Assembly (NCBI GenBank): GCA_021234535.1
Contig: CM037845.1
Span: 12,978,643-13,042,642 of the forward strand
Length of the DNA: 64,000 bases
Reading direction: 5' to 3'
Origin: Stichopus chloronotus
Lineage: Eukaryota; Echinodermata; Holothuroidea; Aspidochirotida; Stichopodidae
Position numbers and translations under genes: made by a program. Position 1 is the first letter of the stretch, and every line of letters begins with the position of its first letter. Of the stretch, positions 56,088-64,000 are shown one piece after another. The notes under the pieces are model-generated. The model was not told the origin of the DNA. It saw only the letters and a list, made by a program, of their open reading frames with translations, and ran no database searches.

Positions 56088-59000
56088 TTTGATGTCACTA
56101 GAGGTGGACGTTTTAAGACATTGTAAGGAAGATGAGTGATTGATTTGTGCTAGAAATTGCCACTGGTAACATTGGCCGCTCTTGATGAGTAGATGATGTC
56201 TGTTATTTTTTTTATGCTGGTCAAGATCACATGAGGTTAGCAAAAATCATACTTTGGAAACCGTGTAACCATGGTATCTCAAGGGTAAGGTGTGTGAACT
56301 TCAAACTAGGTACATTGGTCATCCTTTGTCCATCATAAATATTGGCAAAGAATCACAAAGTCCTTTGACTTTCTGGTTACTATAATGTATTAACCATAGG
56401 CAGTTCCTGTCCATAAAAATAGTAGGAAAAAGTGTAGGAATAGGTACATGAATAATGAGGCTAATTGGAAGTATTGGCATGTAATTCCTTCTTTCAAACT
56501 TGTCACAAAATAAACTGCAGTATATCAACTCAATGGGCCCCTTTAATATTGTCTTCAGTAAGTAAACTACTCTCACTGCTTTTTAAGTACAATGATTACC
56601 TCTTCCCCCCCTGCTCCCCATTCCCCTCGGCCACAGAACAGGTGTGTCTTATTATCCAGGCGATCTTGTTTGCACTTTCTCTCGGAGAGTTACAAGATCC
56701 ACAGCTGTTGAAGTGAGGAGTAAGTTTTGGATCTTAGGTAGTTAAGAGAAACACATTGACAGACTTCACTTCTGTATAGAAACAAGCTATGACATTTTTA
56801 TAGCTTTTTGCAAACTGTGTGAGAAGTATTCCTATAGGCAGTTCTGCTGTGCACTTTTAAAAATGCTGGAAAAAACATCACAGTCTGCTTTTATTGCCTT
56901 TGGTTTGAAGAATAGACAAAAACAGACAAAAAAGACAAAAAAAAAAAAGACTTCTTCTCAGAGGGACCGTGATAGATGGTCATAGACCACACTGTTAGCT
57001 CATCATTGCAAAGATTTTATGCAAAGCAAACAGTTTTGGTGACAGAAAAAAAAATTGCAAGATGCTGGCAAGGAAGTTTTGGCCAAGCGGTTAAACCCGT
57101 GAAGTCTGTCTTTCTGTAAGAAGCAATGCATGATGCATACCTCTGCTCTTAGGACTTTTAATGGTACACAGTACAAGGTGAGCATTGCTACATTTATCAT
57201 TATGCATAGTACACCTTGCATGCGTTGTTATTCCTCTTTGGTCGGGAAATGTTGTACTTAGAACCTTGTGTGTTTCCTATAGTATAAATGTACAGACGCA
57301 AACATGACAACACCCAGACCTTGAGAAATGGAGATTAAACAGAAATCAGACACAGAACAATAAGATATAATTTTCTGATGTCAGTTTGTGCTGGTATCAT
57401 TCTTTTTAATTTTTATACAAACAATATTTTTGTGAAAATCCTCCTGGTACAGTTGTCTCTGTAGGAATCCTGTAAATAAGGCTTGTACAGTGTAGTTGTA
57501 AAGTACCTCTTAATCAGACTGGTGCTGTATGAAGTCATTGACAGATTACAGAATATTACTGAGTAGGTTGGACCAGCTTCAATTCAGTCACAAATTGCCT
57601 TTAAGTTACAGTTCTATGTGAGTGAGAGTGTGTGTGTGTGTTTGTCGTGCTTTAAAACAGCTGCGTGCTTGGTTGCACAGAACCATTTTCCTCATATATC
57701 TTTGCAAAATATTTACCAATGTTACTGTGATTCAACATTCAAGTCTCATCCCCTCTAAAATAGAAAAGAACCCAAGCTGGTTTTTCACACTTGCACAAAA
57801 AAAATACCTTCTGAAGAATCTCCATCAGTAATTTACTCTGGTGAATGTGTACCCACAGGAAAAAAAAAAAAAACACAACAGAAGAATGGCTCTTACCATG
57901 ACCTTCCTTGTTGTTAAGGGAAGAGATATTGTGGCTTTTTGTGGAGTGTTGCACCCTTGCACAGCTATAGCCAGCATGTGGTATTTCCTAGAATGGGAGG
58001 TGAAGGGTCTTTTCAAGTTCAAACCATGATTAAGTTCTCAAAAGGAGCAATGTTTCACTTGCAGGCCTGCAAGAAAAGTTTAACAGACTGGGATATGTGG
58101 TAGAGTATACCCTCTTAGTATGAATGAGTGGAAAAGATGGTCCTTCTTTGAAAATTAATGTGTTCTTACAAAGGTGTAACCTAATACAGTCAATGAACTT
58201 TTTTTTTTGCTACATTGCTGTACTGTAATAAAGGGAAGTTGCAGTTACTCATAGCCACAGACAGAACTTTGCAACCCTCCCAACCACTTACTTACCATTC
58301 CCACCATTCCCACAGCCTGTCTGAAGCTCCACCACATGTGCAATCAAAACAGTGGCCCACTGTGTATGCTGTGTAATACTACTCTGCGGCCGTTGAAATT
58401 GCTGTCAGTCAAAGGGCAGAACCAACTGAGAATTTTGGTTACCCCCTAGCTAAAAACGTTGCTTGAAGTGATGACTGGCTGCCTGCAATTGGCTCCGACC
58501 ATCCTAGCCCTGCCAGATTTGAAACTGAGTGAATTTCTTCAGCTATCCTCAGTTGAAATCCTGGGTTTGGATGAGATCAGGACTGAATTGAATGTGGGTA
58601 GGACAAAACAGTAAACCGTTGCCTGTCAGAGAGCTTTCTGGAATGGTGTTTCACATGGGGAGGATACACTGCTCTCTTCTCCACAGAACGGGATAGAGAA
58701 TTCGGAGGATAAACTGAAATTCCACACTAAATTCCAAACTCAGAAATGTTAGAAGCAAAGCAGGAAGTTTATGCCAGCTTTGATGAGGATGTGACCGTAA
58801 ATTTGTTTTTCCAGTGATGTGTGTCACTTACTGTTTGCTAAGGAGTGTAGTTATTCGGTATTAGTTTTAAACTAGGACTATACTTACATGGGTCTATTCA
58901 TATTGCTGGATCTCCCTTTTAGGATCAAACAGTCCTCAATATTTCATCTTGTGAATTCATTTTGTTTACCTGTCCACTACAAAATGGACTGAGTTATTGC

Positions 59001-62000
59001 TATACAGTACTCTAGTCAGAACTATTTGACCCGTTAAAAGCAAAAGGACACTGAGGACGCTGACATAGTCACCAGTCAGCATACTGGAGGACAATGTCCC
59101 TTCCGAACTTCAACATCTCAACAACAACAAGTGCCAAACAAGTGTAGTTTCTATTTTTGCCCTGGGGCAGCTAACTGTGTGTTTTATGTAACCACTGCAA
59201 TGTAGGTTAGAATTATACCTGGGTCTCCCCAAAGTTTGAATCTTCCAAGCAGGAGAGAAGATAGCTGCACGGACTTCCTCTGACATCAGGATCAGTGGTG
59301 ACCAAGGAAGATAAAGAAGTCTGTGGCGTACGCTTTAGGATACCCATATTTTTTTTTTTTTTACCTCTGTGGAAATGAACTGGCAGCTGGCCATGGATTG
59401 GAATTGAGAAATAGGGAGGTACAGGGTTCAACCAGGAGGAAAGTAGGACCAGTTGAAAGCTGTACCATGATGAATGGGACCAAAAGAAAAAAAAAAGAGA
59501 TAAAAATACAAAAAAAAAAGGGGAACAGAAGAAGGTAGTTAAAATGCATTTAAAGAAAACTAACAGATACATTAGAAAATCACAGACAAGAAATTACAAG
59601 AATTTTAGGGAATGTAATGAGAAGGGAACTTGCAGGCCTAAACACTGTTTTACTTGGCTGATAGATACAGTAGGTCCCTATGAGAGCCATTCAGATGTTG
59701 TAGTCTACGAGACTACATCATGGGAACTCTTGGCCATGAGCTTTGAAACTATTCTTTTTTCAGCCCACATGCATGCTACAGTGGGGCAAATTGTCTTTTT
59801 CGACATGGAGAGAGTGTTAAATTTTCTGTGGTGTTGACTTGATTTTGACATAGAGTTCCTGAAGCATGACTTTGAAACATGAATGCAGAATGGTGCCCGG
59901 CGCAAGTATAATGACCAATTCCTGTAGGGAACAGGGGGGGTTGGCTGGGGGGAGATGTGTGCACACAACACACAGATTGTTACACTTTTCTGTCAACTTG
60001 AAGTCCCTGTTGCTTTCAAGCAGATCCATAGACAAATCGACAAACCTCGCCACGAAAGTTAGGAGTACATGGAGCGGTCACCTCAAAAGTACAAGTAGAC
60101 TTAGGGCAAGCAATCGGCTACTCCTGAATTATAGATCCGTTGTTACACAAGCATCCAGTGAGCTCCCACCCCTCAACCTTCATGGAGTTGAGAATCTGAT
60201 ACGCTGAGTGTAATATGGTAATTACCGATGCAAATAGATTAGGTTGTCAAGAGAAATCCATTGTAAAATGAACTCATGCTTACCGTTTTATGATCGTTAA
60301 TGCTGGTTTTCGGCTCTTTTGATCTAGCAATTGTTTTGCTTTCAAATTAACCTTGAACTTCCTGCAGGTACCCATTTCTGGGCTCGGGAGGCTTAATTGC
60401 TCATTACAGGCTGTCCTTCGAACACGTTGATAAGGGAGAGTCTGAACTACCAAATTATGAAAAATTTACAAGATTTTTCTGTGCTGTAAAGCTGTCTGAT
60501 ACATAGGCCGAGTGAAATGCACTTTATATCCAGGTTAAAATGACACTAGCTTGGCTTTGATTTGGAAGATCGCACGCTGCCACTCTTTTAGTTGCCGTGA
60601 ACATATCGTTCCAATTATTGTCTTACCTCAGGCTTCATTTGCATTCATTCTTTGTACTTGTACAATGTTCTTGACCTGGGGTTGTTTTGGGCTAGTTATT
60701 TTAATGTTTTTCTCCCAAAATTGTGACGTGTGTGGATGAGTTTCACATAATTTGTATGTATGAAAACATTTACCTGTGTTCTGGTCCGTTCTTCCTAGTT
60801 GTTTTCACACTTCTCACAGTGCTTTAAGGCGTGCGATGGTGGACATACCGTACAGTGCAGTATGACGTGTGATTGCACTCACCCGCCTCGAAATTCAAGG
60901 CATGTGCTTGCAACATATTAAAGAAAAATATTTCTCTCTCAACAGATTTTGTTCAATGTTTTGTATTGTAAGTTTCCTTGACTGTTTTTTAAGTTGAAGT
61001 CATTGCAAATTGTGCTGTGGATTGTGCTGAGCTCTGTCTGTCCGTTATTACTGTATGGTTACCGAATGCTTGCTTTGACCAGATTTGAAGGGTCCTTTTT
61101 TCCAGTGTGACTAGCATGTTTTGCTGACACCAGGCTGAGGACTTACAATGCTATATATTGCAAGTAGGGAACGATAATGTTGCAGGCATCCCCAATATTG
61201 TCCCCAGCCTGTTTCCACTAAACAGCACAAGTTGTTTCCTCAGTATGTGCTGTGCACGTGCATACCCACGTGCCGATATTACAACATCGGTGAGAAGGGG
61301 GGGGGGGGGGGCAGGGAGAGTGTGATCTACTGTAGTTTGGCGTTCCTGTCGGAGCCAGCGTCGGCCTCCAACGCCTCCATGCTCAAAGGTCTTGATGTGT
61401 GGTGCAGATGCTTTTCTGGAACAAATTACTGAAAGGTCTGCGTTCTCGAGAATCACACTGCATGTGTCTTTCAATTGTTAAAAGAGTGATCCATGGGATG
61501 AGCAACCACTAGTTTCAAGTCGGTGCACTCTTGCAGGGTTTATTGGTAAAGATCAAATCAATCCCTTGTTTCTCCCTGAGTGCGGTTTGATTTCATCATT
61601 TTCCCCAAAGTTGTTCTGGTGTCGGGCCACTGATTTCCGTATGAACTCTCCAAAAATCTACATAAAATTAACCCCTGTGGTTGTGAATCTGAAAGAAAAA
61701 AACAGTGCAGCTGTCGTCGGCCAGATGCCTTTTCCTTTGATCAGGCTCTTAATCAAGATGATCTTGATGTATTCATGTCATATATGACTTAGAAACTTAC
61801 ATAGATTTTGAATCAAAATCACATCCGGTAATGAATGTGAAAACAAACTTGTCAATTATCCATCAACAAAGAGTCAAAGTATGATTGTGGCAAAGTAGAA
61901 AGACTGTAGAAACACGAAAACAAGAAGGGAAAAGTACTTTCGAATAATCCTCAAAAGCTCAGATTCTGCAGATTCTGCTTAAGATCAGCAGTTGGAATTT

Positions 62001-64000
62001 ATTTGCCCGCTCACTTACGTGTCTCCACAAGACAATTGCACGGCCTGCTGTCATGCCAGAGATGGCTGGTAACCTGTAGCACTGCCTTCTACCTTTTTGG
62101 CTTTTTCCCCACAGTACACTACATAGTGCCTCTTTCCAAAACTACCACTGTTGACAAAAGTGCTAGTTTGTCGTGAAAGAACCTTCCATTGCTTGTTTCA
62201 TGCCAAGTTTTGGGATTATTAACTTCAAGGAATTTTCCTCCCATGGATGTTTACACAACTAAGAGGCAGGTACGAAAAACAGTACAGTGTGCTTGTCAAA
62301 GAGACATGTTACAATTAAAGTGGGCCTAAAAACGATATTGTTGTAAGTAATACCATCAACATTCTGTTGATATAGTGCATTTTGTTCTGACAAGGGTAAC
62401 GGTAGGACAGTGACTGACTGCACTTTGTTTGCAGCTTGTTTGTGCATGCGAGGCGCAAATTTAAGCTCTACAGCAAGGGCAGGTACAAGGCAATATGAAT
62501 ATTTATGCCTGATGCATATTTTAGGAAGCGTGCAATATAGTCAGTATGATAACTGAGATTAGCAATCTAAAATCTCCCCAGATTTTGAACATGACACATG
62601 TACATGGTAAACCCCCAGACCGATTAGCATCTATCTTTTCAAATTCTTGGTGTCAGGCATAACTGTTTTAGCTTGCCAAGGGAGATAGCACAAACAATTC
62701 ATGGTTGTTGTAATTGGGTCATTCAAGCTATGCCATACTGGGGGAAAAAAAAACAGTGATTGTTAAAGGAAAACAAGGTGTTTAGAATATACCAACATGG
62801 CATACAAAGAAAATAGCTTTAGTCAGTGTTAAACTATTCAGTCTCATCAAAAAACATCTGCAAAAGCTTCATCCCCTCAAAACATGATGAGTAATGGAAG
62901 ATGCATCGTTTAAATTTTGAAAAGAGTATCATGAATAAGTTTACTTTTCAGTTGTTACAAATCCAAAGCTGTACCATACATCTCTTTGCTAACAGCTGCA
63001 CTATAGGGCGAAATATCCTCCCTACCTACTGTACATGCAAACCTCAATTTCTTGCTTTCACTGCTTCCATGTCGGTGGCTATTTTGCAACGCAATAGGCA
63101 CAACAGTTAGTCTGCAGCAAGAGAATAGAAACGTTGAAATAAAGCGTCTCAAGAGGCCCTGAATTTGCTCTTACTTTCTTATCACCTTGAAGTTCACAGA
63201 ACTATGACCCCATATTGGCCCAAAATATGCCAGATTGCAGATCGTGGTTTCCATCTTTTTGAAGGTTTCTCACAAGCTTTTCTAGTTTTTTTTCAGTCAG
63301 GAATTTCCCTGTCCACAACCTTCTCATTAAATCTCTGAGAATCTTTCTGCTGTGTTTGTGTGTAAATCTTTTACCAACATTTAGTTCTACCTTAACTTTG
63401 CAAGCCTTTTCATGAAATTGTCCCATGGTGCCTCATCTCACTGACAAAGAAGTGTGTAAGCCAGTGTGTGATGATGGCCCCCCCCCCCCACCTCTCCTCG
63501 TCTGGTTGACTGTGGGTTACCTTTCTCTGAGCAGTCATACTTTCATGTCTACCTCAAAAGGTTGCGGACTGCAGAACTGCTGTCAAGTAGGCCACAAGAA
63601 GATAGGAAAGGCTGGCTGCTGCACAGTCAAGGAGGGTGGCAACCTTGACTTTTAGCCCATAGCCAAATGGATAATTTGAATTCTCCTGGCAGTATTTCTT
63701 TGAGAGGGAAAAAACTCTGAAAGCAGGCAATAAAATAGAATACCCTCAAATTGGTGCCATAAGCTTTCTCCCTTTCTTCACCCACCCATTTTCTTTTCTT
63801 TCTTTTTTTTTTTTTCTGTTTTGGACCAAAGTTGTAACCCTGGTTCTATATGTGTTATAATCATTTCAGAGGTTACAGTAGGTCAAAAAAATTCTGCAGT
63901 GATGAAAATCAAGGTCATATGACATAGACCTACTTGATCATACACAGCCGAGTTCACAGGGCATTTGAGCAGACTGGCAGTAAACAACAAGCCAAACCAT

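Larger units (their letters stand above)
55440..56340 (+). repeat. Degenerate minisatellite with DR1-like (AGGTCA-n-AGGTCA) units in the NR0B intron
   Basis: About six diverged units of roughly 120-145 bp lie in tandem. Each carries a recurring order: a GAACTTCAAA-like block, a TTGATGAG/GATGAT block, then GAGGTCAAAGGTCA followed by further AGGTCA half-sites and a TGAAAAC block. DR1-like sites are at 55532-55544 (AGGTCAAAGTTCA), 55677-55689 (perfect), 55810-55822 (AGGTCAAAGATCA), 55932-55944 (AGGTCAAAGACCA) and 56075-56087 (perfect). A weaker one lies near 56219. The repeat is seen directly; a regulatory role is inference. Confidence 0.85.
55203..64000 (+). other. NR0B: NR0B intron, continuing past the window edge
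   Basis: No segment downstream of the donor resembles the expected last exon. I looked for a VPGLQ-like start and an ELFFRP-like helix 11/12 region after an AG acceptor and found neither. The intron is therefore probably longer than 8.8 kb, unless the last exon has diverged strongly. It contains the DR1-rich minisatellite (55440-56340), A-rich tracts (56937-56949, 57859-57873), a 16-bp palindrome (58058-58073), and G or C runs at 61297-61311 and 63478-63489. At 63846-63930 there is another stretch with AGGTCA-like half-sites. The remaining sequence shows no recognisable gene. Confidence 0.6.

Noticed and set aside
58445..58620. Leu-rich frame considered as the second NR0B exon
   Set aside because: It lacks the expected PGLQ start and the FFRP-like helix region, has no good acceptor, and does not resemble an AF-2 helix.

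Overview
The window looks like AT-rich, intron- and repeat-rich nuclear DNA from an invertebrate animal. The evidence is a gene with spliceosomal GT-AG signals, eukaryotic tRNA-Gln genes, long microsatellites, a decayed LINE, MITE-like elements, and long stretches without any real reading frame. An echinoderm or other non-vertebrate deuterostome is my best guess. It rests on the style of the repeats, on the frequency of the 8-mer TAGGCCTA, and on the type of nuclear receptor present. No sequence here proves the species.

Only one protein-coding gene is clearly recognisable. A + strand exon at 54461-55202 encodes the first 244 residues of a nuclear receptor of the NR0B (DAX1/SHP) group: a short N-terminal segment with a DAX1-type LYSLL motif, a serine-rich linker, and the first two thirds of a ligand-binding domain. 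There is no DNA-binding domain. The exon ends at a strong phase-1 splice donor. The C-terminal exon (helix 12/AF-2) was not found, so the intron probably runs past the right edge. The first 900 bp of that intron hold a degenerate minisatellite whose units repeatedly contain AGGTCA-n-AGGTCA-like DR1 sites, two of them perfect. DR1 is the classical binding site of nuclear receptors.

From left to right: 1-3.4 kb is unassigned. At 3.44-3.95 kb there is a very long (TA)n/(GATA)n microsatellite. From 4 to 19 kb the sequence is non-coding, with poly-G/C tracts and a GT-skewed island at 12.8-13.1 kb. At 19.2-19.9 kb there is a minisatellite of about 62-87 bp units. At 23.2-23.7 kb lies the frameshifted 3' end of a LINE reverse transcriptase, followed by an 87-bp tandem duplication. 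A MITE-like element sits at 25.29-25.51 kb. At 25.83-26.69 kb a 439-bp tandem duplication carries two identical tRNA-Gln(CUG) genes on the minus strand. A nearly perfect fold-back element lies at 27.2-27.4 kb next to a (TA)n run. CpG-dense patches at 28.2-28.4 kb and 40.8-41.0 kb (the latter with a full CRE) are candidate promoters. A 396-bp element bounded by a 21-bp inverted repeat is at 42.25-42.65 kb. Diverged relatives of the intronic minisatellite occur at 44.8-45.6 kb, and the NR0B locus occupies about 54.4 kb to the end.

The other open frames of 60-180 codons look like chance products of low-complexity or AT-rich DNA. I assign them no function.
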